Source of the DNA: Curtobacterium sp. ISL-83
GTDB lineage: Bacteria > Actinomycetota > Actinomycetes > Actinomycetales > Microbacteriaceae
Reading direction: 5' to 3'
Length of the DNA: 64,000 nucleotides
Assembly (NCBI RefSeq): GCF_018613895.1
Contig: NZ_JAGGPH010000016.1
Span: 1-64,000, forward strand
Within the stretch, counting starts at the first letter, position 1; each line of letters opens with the position of its first letter. Position numbers and translations under genes: made by a program. The notes under the pieces were generated by a model that was not told the origin of the DNA, ran no database searches, and saw nothing but the letters and a program-made list of their open reading frames with translations. Below are positions 56,355 through 63,693 of the stretch, in pieces.

Positions 56355-57713
56355 ATGACCAACCGATTCCTGCGTCAGAGCTGCGTGGCCCTGGTGGCCG
56401 TCGCCGCTCTGGCACTCCCGCTCGCGAGTGTGACCAGCGCGAACGCGAGCGTGACCAACCCCTTACCCGCGGGCACGCACTTTTACACGCCGCCCATCGC
56501 CGGTGGATCCGGAACACAGATCCTCCAGCTCGCCAAGAAGGGCGACCTGAAGGACGCCGCCCTGATCGGCAAGGAGGTGACCACGCCGTCGGCGGTGTGG
56601 TTCACCAGCGGGACACCGCGCCAGGTGCAGCAGCAGGTCCGCCAGACCGCGCTGCGGGCCCGGGTCACGCGCACCGTGCCGACGATGGTCGCCTACAACG
56701 TGCCCGGTCGGGACTGCTCGCAGTACTCGTCCGGCGGGGCGAGCAGTGACGCGGCCTACACGGCGTGGGCCGACGGCTTCGCCCAGGGCCTCACCGGGGA
56801 CCAGAAGGTGATCGTGATCGTCGAGCCGGACGGCTTGGCGAACCTGCCCGCCGACTGCCCCTCGGCCTACACGAACCCGGGCACCTACCCGAACCCCGCC
56901 CCCGGGACCGCCACCGCGGGTCGGATCGCGGACATCAAGTACGCCGGCCAGGCCATCACGAAGGCCGACCCGAACGCACTGGTCTACCTCGACGCCGGGC
57001 ACAACGCCTGGCACAACGTCGGGGACATCACGCGGCGCCTCCAGGACGCCGGTCTCGCCGATGTGCAGGGCATGTCCCTGAACACCTCGAACTACCAGTG
57101 GACTCCGGACCTGTCGCAGTACGGCACCTGGATCTCCGACTGCGACGCGTACACCACCACGGTCAAGCCCGGTGACTACGCCAGCTGCGGCGACCAGTAC
57201 TGGAGCGGCGGCCCGGCGAACGCCTTCGCTGGCGTTGCGCTGGACCCGAGTCTGCAGTGGAGCGACACCGCGACGAACCCGGCGGCGAACACGGCCGGCA
57301 TCAACAGCCGGTACGCGAGCGAGCTCGGATCGGTCGCGCCGTCGGCACACTTCGTGCTCGACACGAGCCGGAACGGCACCGGCCCCTGGACGGCACCCGC
57401 AGGCAAGTACAGCGGCGACGCCCAGACCTGGTGCAACCCGCCCGGGGCCGGTCTCGGAGCCCGCCCGCAGGCGGAGCCACAGCCGACCGCCTTCCCGATG
57501 CTCGACGCCTACCTGTGGATCAAGACCCCCGGGCAGTCCGACGGGCAGTGCAACCGCAGTGTCGCGGGCAGCACCACCGACCCGGAGTGGGGCGGCATCA
57601 CCGACCCCGCTGCCGGCGCGTGGTTCCCGCAGCAGGCGCTGCAGCTCGCGCAGAACGCCGTGCCGGCGCTGACGAGCACGGGCGAACCGGAGTGGCACCA
57701 CTCCGGGCGGTGA
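56355..57713 (+). CDS. secreted GH6 cellulase
   Basis: A 452-residue family 6 glycoside hydrolase (endoglucanase or cellobiohydrolase). The signal peptide is LRQSCVALVAVAALALPLASVTSANA (cleaved near residue 31). Signature 1 is VAYNVPGRDCSQYSSGG (catalytic Asp, about 114-130), signature 2 is IVIVEPDGLA (about 155-164), and VYLDAGHNAWH and SLNTSNYQW follow. The C-terminal LWIKTPGQSDGQCN and GAWFPQQALQLAQNA are typical. There is no cellulose-binding module, so soluble or amorphous cellulose is the likely substrate. GGAG precedes the ATG by six to seven bases. Confidence 0.95.
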   Translation: MTNRFLRQSCVALVAVAALALPLASVTSANASVTNPLPAGTHFYTPPIAGGSGTQILQLAKKGDLKDAALIGKEVTTPSAVWFTSGTPRQVQQQVRQTALRARVTRTVPTMVAYNVPGRDCSQYSSGGASSDAAYTAWADGFAQGLTGDQKVIVIVEPDGLANLPADCPSAYTNPGTYPNPAPGTATAGRIADIKYAGQAITKADPNALVYLDAGHNAWHNVGDITRRLQDAGLADVQGMSLNTSNYQWTPDLSQYGTWISDCDAYTTTVKPGDYASCGDQYWSGGPANAFAGVALDPSLQWSDTATNPAANTAGINSRYASELGSVAPSAHFVLDTSRNGTGPWTAPAGKYSGDAQTWCNPPGAGLGARPQAEPQPTAFPMLDAYLWIKTPGQSDGQCNRSVAGSTTDPEWGGITDPAAGAWFPQQALQLAQNAVPALTSTGEPEWHHSGR

Positions 57714-57731
57714 GGCCGACCTCATCCCGCT

Positions 57732-57774
57732 GAGCAGGAGGGGCACCGCGCCGAGCGCGATGCCCCTCCTGCTC
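57732..57774. terminator. bidirectional terminator after GH6 gene
   Basis: GAGCAGGAGGGGCA / TGCCCCTCCTGCTC form a perfect 14-bp stem with a 15-base GC-rich loop. It lies 18 bases after the GH6 stop, facing the converging membrane protein gene. Confidence 0.75.
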
Positions 57775-57813
57775 TGTTCTCAGTCGGCGACCGCGGCGAT
57801 GAGCGGTACGTCC

Positions 57814-58233
57814 TCATCCTTCATGGCGATCAGCTTCCCCCTCGCGCTGGTTCCGGAAGATCCGGACGAGGGCCAGGACAGACGTCGGCAAGAACCCCAG
57901 GAGGATCACGACGATCCAGACGGCTGGGACGAGGGGGTACGCGACGAGGGGCACGACCGCGGCCGAAGCGGTTGCAGCGGCGACCGTGGAGCCGAGGACG
58001 ACGGCGATCCGAGCCCGAGCGCTCCGGCGAGACGACGTGGTCCCACTCCGCCGGGCGAGGTACTCCACCATCGCCTCAGCAGGAACCCACCCCGCGAACA
58101 ACAACAGCAGGAAGACGTTCGAGGTCAGCAGGGCATTCGAGAACAGCCCGATGAGGACGATGAAGAGCATCGCTGCGTACGCACAGCCGAGCACGACGTT
58201 CCGCGCCACACGTGGCGTCTTGCTCACCCTCAT
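57814..58233 (-). CDS. membrane protein of unknown function
   Basis: A 139-residue protein with four predicted helices (VVLGCAYAAMLFIVLIGLF, VFLLLLFAGWVPAEAMVEYLA, IAVVLGSTVAAATASAAVV, PAVWIVVILLGFLPTSVLALV). Not recognised. GGGAGGGG lies five bases before the ATG at 58233 (read as MRVSK), a better start than the GTG two codons upstream. Confidence 0.68.
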   Translation of the reverse strand: MRVSKTPRVARNVVLGCAYAAMLFIVLIGLFSNALLTSNVFLLLLFAGWVPAEAMVEYLARRSGTTSSRRSARARIAVVLGSTVAAATASAAVVPLVAYPLVPAVWIVVILLGFLPTSVLALVRIFRNQREGEADRHEG

Positions 58234-58328
58234 GGGCACCCCTCCCGTTGTCAGCCATCACCGGTCATCATGGTCGTCCTGACCGGGCGGCGACGCGCCC
58301 CGACGGCCTGCCGCGTGCACCCCCGGCG

Positions 58329-58334
58329 TAGCCT
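58329..58334 (+). promoter_or_regulatory. -10 hexamer, glycosidase gene
   Basis: TAGCCT lies six bases before the ATG at 58341. Confidence 0.55.
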
Positions 58335-58340
58335 GCGGGG

Positions 58341-59291
58341 ATGAGCCACGCGAACACCTCCGGCAGCGTCAGCCTCCTCGGCGAGCCCTGGGGCGACACG
58401 TCCCGACGTGGCCGACCGTACGCGAAGGACCCTTCAGTGATCCGGTTCGGCAACCGCTACCTGATGTACTTCTCGTTGCCGTCGTCCGACGACGCGGTCG
58501 TGGAGGGGTGGTCGGTCGGCGTCGCGGAGAGCAGCGACCTCGTGTCGTGGCGGACCGTGGCCGTGCTGCCGTCGTTCGGGGACTACGACGCCTCGGGCGC
58601 CGCTGCTCCAGGCGCCGTCGTCATCGACGGGCGCGTCCACGTCTTCTTCCAGACGTACGGAGGCGGGGCCGCAGACGCGCTCTGCCACGCGGTCAGCGAC
58701 GACGGCGTGACCTTCGTGCCGCACCCGGAGAACCCGGTCTTCGCCCCGACCGGTGCCTGGACCTGCGGACGGGCCATCGACGCCGACGTGGTCGTCGCGG
58801 GCGACCACCTCCTGCTCGCCTGGGTGACCCGCGATCCGACGATGACGATCCAGCTCCTCGGCACGGCCAGAGCCCGCCTCGACAGCGACTTCGGGCGCGG
58901 GGCCTGGGAGCAGCTCTCGGTCGACGGCCCGGCTCTCGCTCCCGAGCTGCCGTGGGAAGAACAGTGCATCGAGGCGCCCGCCCTGCGGTTCGACGGCACG
59001 ACGTTCACGATGTTCTACGCTGGCGCCTACAACAACCGCCCCCAGCAGATCGGGTGGGCCACGAGCACCGATGGTGCCACCTGGACGAGAGGCTCCTCAG
59101 CGCCGCTGATCCCCGCGGGCGCTGCGGGCACCTGGAACTCGTCCGAATCCGGACACCCCGGGTACATGCGGGACGCTGACGGCGCCGAGTACCTGTTCTT
59201 CCAGGGCAACCCGGATGACGGCCAAACCTGGCTCATCGCGGCGACCCGTCTCCGGTTCGACGGCGCGACGCCGTCGGTGCAGTTCGACTGA
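58341..59291 (+). CDS. cytoplasmic five-bladed-propeller glycosidase homologue
   Basis: A 316-residue protein of the GH43/GH32/GH62-like furanosidase fold. Propeller strands recur: YAKDPSVIRFGNRYLMYFS (with a candidate base Asp), DGRVHVFFQTYGGG, WTCGRAIDADVVV, EEQCIEAPALRFDGTTFTMFYAGAY and GHPGYMRDADGAEYLFFQG. No signal peptide, so it should act on imported sugars. Exact activity is undetermined. Apparently leaderless and transcribed alone. Confidence 0.82.
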   Translation: MSHANTSGSVSLLGEPWGDTSRRGRPYAKDPSVIRFGNRYLMYFSLPSSDDAVVEGWSVGVAESSDLVSWRTVAVLPSFGDYDASGAAAPGAVVIDGRVHVFFQTYGGGAADALCHAVSDDGVTFVPHPENPVFAPTGAWTCGRAIDADVVVAGDHLLLAWVTRDPTMTIQLLGTARARLDSDFGRGAWEQLSVDGPALAPELPWEEQCIEAPALRFDGTTFTMFYAGAYNNRPQQIGWATSTDGATWTRGSSAPLIPAGAAGTWNSSESGHPGYMRDADGAEYLFFQGNPDDGQTWLIAATRLRFDGATPSVQFD

Positions 59292-59362
59292 GCCTCTCAT
59301 CCTGTGCTCCTGACGAAGTTCGGGAGGTGCTCCGAGGGTCGGTGCACCCCTGCGCGGGCGCG

Positions 59363-60841
59363 CTAGTTGACACAGGTTCCTCGGGCCCCGTACGCGTTCC
59401 CCACGGGCGCCGCGGATGCCGGACGGCTACTCGGCCCGCTGCCGGTCGGCGCCCGTCCCGTCGACTTCGTCGGAGGACTCGTCGGGCTCCCCGGTGGGGT
59501 CGCCGTGTGACCGTCCGTCCCGAGCACGAGCGTGACGCCCGTCGCGCTCGGGGTCACCACGGCGGTCGCTCCGGGCACGACGTTCGCGACGGACTTCGCC
59601 GCCGATTCCATCCCGGCCGGGTACTCGATCACGGTGCTGCTCGTCGTCGTGGTGTCCGAGGGGACGCCGACGACGAAGCCCCTCGCGCTCAGGGCCGCCG
59701 AGGCCGCCGTCGCCCCGCTCCCGGTGCCAGCACCGTTCTGCACGGAGACGTGGACGCTGCCCGGCGATGCGGCCGCCGCGCTGGTGTACGCCGCCGGCGG
59801 TCCGACCACACTCTGGATGAACGCGGGCATCGCTCCGAAGTCGACCGCGACCGTCGAGTAGCCGTCGATCGTCGGCGTGCCGAGCGTCGGGATGGTCGTC
59901 GACCGGATGTTCGACAGGTCGATGCGGCGGAGGGTGTCCACCAGGCCCGGGATGCTGAGTCCGTCGTCGATCTGCACGGCATCGCCGACTCCGTGCAACA
60001 GCGCGGAGACCTTCACCGGGTTCAGCAGGGTGCTCGCGGACAGGGCCTTCCGCGCCTCCTGGGAGAGGAAGTACTGCTGGCGGACCTCGCGGTCGAGGTC
60101 GCCCCGGGGCAGCCCGTCCCGCTGGCGGACGAACGACAGCGCCTGCGAGGCGTTGAGCGTCGAGAGCCCGGCGGGGAGGTCCACCCCGGAGTTCGAGTCG
60201 GAAGCTGCGTGCGTGAGGCAGACCTGCAGCGGTCCGAGCGCCTTGACGACCTGGTAGAAGCCGAGCAGGGAGACGCGGACGAAGTGGTCGATGGAGATGC
60301 CCGTCAGGTTGTCGATGCTCTTGATGAGCAGGTTCATCCCGCCGGCGTCGCCACCGCCGTTCGCCGCTCCGTCGGAGAACGCGCTGTTCAGCTTGAACGT
60401 GCCGTGGCCGGGGATGGGGACCCACGAGTCGCGCGGGATCGAGATCATCGTCGCGCTTCCGCCACCGGCGGGGATGTGCAGCATGATCATCGTGTCGGTG
60501 TTCGTCGCCCCGCCATCGAGCTGCGTGCCGAGCTCGGCCAGCTCCTGCGGGGTGGCGTCGGCCGGTCGGTGGTCGTCGCCGACGAGCAGGATGTTCTCCG
60601 CGGATTCCGCTGGGTCCGCAGGCCCCGGTGCCCGCGATGGGTGGGGCAGTGCCACGTGCACCTTGGTGATGCTGCTGTCGAGTTGCTCGTAGGACCACGC
60701 TCCGTAGCCCCCGACCGTGACGAGGACGACCGCGAGGACGCCGCCGACCACCGGCCAGACGACGCGACGGGACGGGCGTTCGCGCCCGTGTCGGACAGGG
60801 AGGCCGTCCTTGCTACCCGCACCGTTCCTCCAGTCCGTCAT
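59363..60841 (-). CDS. LytR-CpsA-Psr family protein with LytR_C domain
   Basis: A 492-residue membrane protein. A cytoplasmic N-terminus and one helix (VVWPVVGGVLAVVLVTVGGYG, about 28-48) precede an extracellular LCP domain (about 78-240) with ILLVGDDHRPADAT, NTDTMIMLHIP, ISIPRDSWVPIPG and FVRQRDGLPRGDLDR. LCP proteins transfer polyprenyl-linked glycopolymers to peptidoglycan. A LytR_C domain (about 355-450) and a Pro/Ser/Thr tail follow. It starts four bases after the membrane partner gene, as the third gene of the sigma factor operon. Confidence 0.92.
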   Translation of the reverse strand: MTDWRNGAGSKDGLPVRHGRERPSRRVVWPVVGGVLAVVLVTVGGYGAWSYEQLDSSITKVHVALPHPSRAPGPADPAESAENILLVGDDHRPADATPQELAELGTQLDGGATNTDTMIMLHIPAGGGSATMISIPRDSWVPIPGHGTFKLNSAFSDGAANGGGDAGGMNLLIKSIDNLTGISIDHFVRVSLLGFYQVVKALGPLQVCLTHAASDSNSGVDLPAGLSTLNASQALSFVRQRDGLPRGDLDREVRQQYFLSQEARKALSASTLLNPVKVSALLHGVGDAVQIDDGLSIPGLVDTLRRIDLSNIRSTTIPTLGTPTIDGYSTVAVDFGAMPAFIQSVVGPPAAYTSAAAASPGSVHVSVQNGAGTGSGATAASAALSARGFVVGVPSDTTTTSSTVIEYPAGMESAAKSVANVVPGATAVVTPSATGVTLVLGTDGHTATPPGSPTSPPTKSTGRAPTGSGPSSRPASAAPVGNAYGARGTCVN

Positions 60842-60845
60842 CGGC

Positions 60846-61724
60846 TCAGTTCCCCGGGACGAGTGCGTTGAGGGATGACGAGTGGGACGCCCCGGTCGTC
60901 GTCGTCCAGGTGACCGTCCCGTCGAGCGGATCGACGCTGTCCCCGACGGGTGGCCACCAGGCCGTCCAGAGACCGTTGTCGACCGTCGCCGTGAGCGTGT
61001 GTCCACCGGCCGAGACCGTCACGGAGGCAACGTCTGCCCCTGCTTCTCCCCAGAGGGTGCTGATCGCGGTCGCTCCGGAACCACTGTCGTCCGCGGACTG
61101 CACCGAGAGCGACGCGGGCCCGGCCACACCGGGCAGTCGGTTGCCGGGGCCGTCGACGAGTTCACTGTGACCACTGCCGTCCGCGCCCACGAGGCAGAAG
61201 AACCGGTACCCGCCGCGGCTCAGGACCACCGTCGTGACGCTGCCGCGCTGGTCGACGTTTGACACGGTCACCGGTGCGTCGTTCCCGCTCGGCTCCGGCA
61301 TGCTCCGCGAGCAGTGCGCGGTGGCGTTCGTGACGACGGTGGACGCTGCCGACGGGTGCGCCGGCGACGACGTCCACGAAGCCAACGAGACGGCACTCAA
61401 CGGGCCGGCTGCTGTGGTGCCGGGCTCGACGACGCCCGGCAGCAGGTGGTGCACGACCGACGGGAGGACGGCGACGCCGCCGACCGTCAGCGCTCCCGCG
61501 GCCAGGAGGGCGGTCGCGCCGATCGTGACGGTCGTCCGGACCGTGCGGGGGCGCGCGGGAGTGGTGCGCCGTGCGGTACCGGCGGCCGTCGCGCGGTCGA
61601 CCTGGGGTCCCCGGTCGAGCTGGATGATCGCGGCGAGCAGGTGGTCGCGGCGCTGCTCCTCGCCGGGGGTGAGGCGGAGCTCGGGGGCGGTGTCGAGGGT
61701 GCGGAACTCGTCGATGATGGTCAT
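60846..61724 (-). CDS. probable membrane partner of the ECF sigma factor
   Basis: A 292-residue single-pass protein. The N-terminal 65 residues (FRTLDTAPELRLTPGEEQRRDHLLAAIIQLDRG) are cytoplasmic and resemble the short N-termini of CU044_5270-type proteins encoded with ECF sigma factors; a helix follows (VTIGATALLAAGALTVGGVAVLP, about 66-88), then an extracellular domain with two Cys. It starts four bases after the sigma gene stop. An anti-sigma role is inferred from the gene order only. Confidence 0.75.
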   Translation of the reverse strand: MTIIDEFRTLDTAPELRLTPGEEQRRDHLLAAIIQLDRGPQVDRATAAGTARRTTPARPRTVRTTVTIGATALLAAGALTVGGVAVLPSVVHHLLPGVVEPGTTAAGPLSAVSLASWTSSPAHPSAASTVVTNATAHCSRSMPEPSGNDAPVTVSNVDQRGSVTTVVLSRGGYRFFCLVGADGSGHSELVDGPGNRLPGVAGPASLSVQSADDSGSGATAISTLWGEAGADVASVTVSAGGHTLTATVDNGLWTAWWPPVGDSVDPLDGTVTWTTTTGASHSSSLNALVPGN

Positions 61725-61728
61725 GGCG

Positions 61729-62298
61729 TCACTTCCGGTCGAGGCTGGTCAAGGGTGCGGCGGCAGCGATGGTGGTCGGTGGCGGATCCGTCGCCCGCGG
61801 GTCGGCGCGCTCGACGTCCAGGTACGCCGCGAGCCGACGGCGGGCACGCGACAGCCGCATCGTGTAGCCGGCGCGCGTGAGACCGAGGACGACCGCGGCT
61901 TCGGCCCCCGGGAGCTGCTCCCAGATCGCGAGCGCGAGGACCTCTTGCTCGGACCCGGTCAGCCGGTGCCATGCGGACACGAGGTCCCGGCGGAAACCGA
62001 CCGTCCCCGCGACGTCCGTCGGGTCGGCGTCGTCGAACTCGCCCCGGACACGGACGGCGAGGGCGGTGCGGCGGTTCTCGGACCGCGCGGCGTTCAGCAT
62101 CATGTTCCGCGCCGTGCGGTAGAGCCACGGGAGTGGGTACCGCCGGAACTCGTCCTGTCGTTGCCACGCGGCGACGAACGTCTCGGCGACGACGTCGTCA
62201 ACGGCATCAGGGCGCGCTCGTCGGCGGACGAACCGCAGCACTGCCGCGTAGTGCTCGCGGTAGAGCTCGGTGAACTCACCGTCGGTCAGGGGGGCCAT
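61729..62298 (-). CDS. ECF-type RNA polymerase sigma factor
   Basis: A 189-residue sigma-70 family factor with only regions 2 and 4. Region 2 is FTELYREHYAAVLRFVRRRARPDAVDDVVAETFVAAWQR with the following YPLPWLYRTARNMMLN (about residues 8-70). Region 4 is WHRLTGSEQEVLALAIWEQLPGAEAAVVLGLTRAGYTMRLSRARRRL (about 108-155). It should direct RNA polymerase to a small regulon. GAGGAG precedes the ATG by about six bases. First gene of the sigma/partner/LCP operon. Confidence 0.92.
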   Translation of the reverse strand: MAPLTDGEFTELYREHYAAVLRFVRRRARPDAVDDVVAETFVAAWQRQDEFRRYPLPWLYRTARNMMLNAARSENRRTALAVRVRGEFDDADPTDVAGTVGFRRDLVSAWHRLTGSEQEVLALAIWEQLPGAEAAVVLGLTRAGYTMRLSRARRRLAAYLDVERADPRATDPPPTTIAAAAPLTSLDRK

Positions 62299-62651
62299 TC
62301 GGACTCCTCGGTGTCGGGGACAGTTGAAGATGTCCGGCCGAGCATCGAGTGCAACAGACCTGTGTGTCCTGTCACATCGGCCGTACCCCCGCGACGGGAG
62401 GGGCAGGAGGCGCGCTCGTGGTCTTCGTCTCCTGCGTGGCCGGGTGGGTCGACAGGAAGCCGAAGCACGGCCCGGCAGCTATCGGGTCCGGTTGAGACAC
62501 CAACTGGTCACAGCCGCAAGGTCGACCGACGCTGAGCCGTGTCGCTGTGTCACTCCTACCGGGGATGTGTGCGGCACGACACGGCGAGCAGGGCGCCCGC
62601 CTATCGACATCCGGACGCACGACTCTCTCAAAAACTTCTTGCAACCGACCC
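62299..62651. other. intergenic region, about 350 bp
   Basis: The divergent gap between the sigma factor operon and the next gene. It holds GCAGGAG / CTCCTGC (62403-62435), a weak hairpin, and on the minus strand TGTGACAGGACACACAGG about 75 bases before the sigma gene, which could be part of its own promoter. No gene is seen. Base composition becomes less GC-rich after about 62600. Confidence 0.4.
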
Positions 62652-62679
62652 TTGACATCGGTTAAGGCCGGCGTAGCGT
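62652..62679 (+). promoter_or_regulatory. promoter of the low-GC small gene
   Basis: TTGACA (62652-62657), a 16-bp spacer, and TAGCGT (62674-62679). A consensus -35 box is rare in this window. Confidence 0.6.
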
Positions 62680-62727
62680 GCGAGCAGGGGAGTCAGACAC
62701 TTCCTCGGAACATGCAGGGGTGTTCGG

Positions 62728-63033
62728 ATGTCTGAAGGAATGATTACGGTTCAGTTCAAGCTGAACCCGGTAAACGGCTGGTTTATCAGGGCCTTGGCTG
62801 ATCCGTTTGTCTCCATCGATGGTGATGAGCAGAAGGCGACCTGGTCAAGCGGCGCTACTATCCGCGTGCCTGCGGGCGTACACCGTGTGGTTGCGTTCTT
62901 CCGCTACCGAGGCACGTCCTCAGCACTCGCGTCCGCGTCACTTGACGTCGACGTTGCTGGCCAGGAACAGCAACGCATCACCGCGAGGAACGGCGTGATG
63001 AACCAAACGCCATTCCGCCTCACAGCGCTTTAG
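62728..63033 (+). CDS. small protein of unknown function
   Basis: A 101-residue protein: ITVQFKLNPVNGWFIRALADPFVSIDGDEQKATWS at the start, then a beta-rich stretch (VHRVVAFFRYRGTSSALASASLDVDVAGQEQ). The alternation suggests a small beta-sandwich. No signal or membrane helix. AGGGG lies about eight bases before the ATG. The coding DNA is clearly less GC-rich than the rest of the window and uses codons such as TTA-free but T- and A-ending ones more often, a sign of recent arrival. Not recognised. Confidence 0.7.
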   Translation: MSEGMITVQFKLNPVNGWFIRALADPFVSIDGDEQKATWSSGATIRVPAGVHRVVAFFRYRGTSSALASASLDVDVAGQEQQRITARNGVMNQTPFRLTAL

Positions 63034-63071
63034 CCGCTGCGCAAGTAGCAACACATTCAGGGGTGGGGAAC

Positions 63072-63427
63072 ATGAGCTATGGAGTAGCTGTTGCCTCGAT
63101 ACTCGGGGTAGTAATCATCGTGACACTCGTCGGCGCGGGATCTGCCGTAGGCGGCGGCGTCACACGAAATCCATGGTTCGGGTTCAGGACACCGGCAACG
63201 ATGCGCTCAGATGCCGCATGGCGGGCGGCGCAGCGCGCAGGGGGGACCCGCCGCATTCTCGTCCTGCCGGTGTACCTCGCAGCTCTCGTCGTGACAGTCA
63301 TCACCACAACGAACGGGTCGTTCCCGCAAGGGTCCGTACCCATTGTGAGTTTTTTTGCGGCATCGCGGGCATCCTCACCGCTGCATGGAGCGTTCACGCA
63401 GCTGCAACTGCCGCACGTTCCGTGTAA
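63072..63427 (+). pseudogene. SdpI-like membrane protein gene, frameshifted at T7
   Basis: The ATG at 63072 (ribosome binding site GGGGTGGGG) begins a 118-codon region of the SdpI immunity-protein family: a first helix VASILGVVIIVTLVGAG, the signature NPWFGFRTPATMRSDAAWRAAQRAGG, and LVLPVYLAALVVTVITT. At 63350-63356 there is a run of seven T. Reading straight through gives an unrelated Arg/Pro-rich tail to 63527. One added T would restore the expected third helix (GIAGILTAAWSVHAAATAA) and the stop at 63425-63427. This is a disrupted gene, a sequencing error, or slippage control. Confidence 0.75.
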
Positions 63428-63543
63428 GCCACGTTCGAGGGGGCGAAGGGCTCCGGGGCCACATCGACTTCGACCGACGACTCGGCGGCTGAGGGACCGC
63501 TCGAGCCGGAGGCAACCGATGCCCTGATCAGGTGTCTTTCCGG

Positions 63544-63616
63544 TGGGCCCTGCCGGGATCGAACCGACGACATCCACGGTGTAAACGTGGCGCTCTACCA
63601 GCTGAGCTAAAGGCCC
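63544..63616 (-). tRNA. tRNA-Val (anticodon TAC)
   Basis: A 73-nt cloverleaf on the minus strand. The acceptor stem GGGCCTT pairs with AGGGCCC; the D-stem is GCTC/GAGC, the anticodon stem CCACG/CGTGG with loop TTTACAC (anticodon at 63581-63583) and the T arm is GTCGG-TTCGATC-CCGGC. The 3' CCA is not encoded. The 3' end points toward the less GC-rich small genes, a usual landing site for integrating elements. Confidence 0.97.
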
Positions 63617-63680
63617 TCGCCGACCATCCTACGGCGACCCACGCCACCGCCACCGCGGTCCCCTCTCGGCGTCGGATGAC

Positions 63681-63686
63681 TACGCT
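63681..63686 (+). promoter_or_regulatory. -10 hexamer, aldo/keto reductase gene
   Basis: TACGCT lies seven bases before the ATG at 63694. Confidence 0.6.
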
Positions 63687-63693
63687 CGGCCCC

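Noticed and set aside
63428-63527. The Arg/Pro-rich C-terminal tail of the SdpI-like frame as a real domain
   Set aside because: It shows shadow-like composition, whereas the +1 frame gives the membrane helix expected for the family; the tail is best explained by the T7 frameshift.
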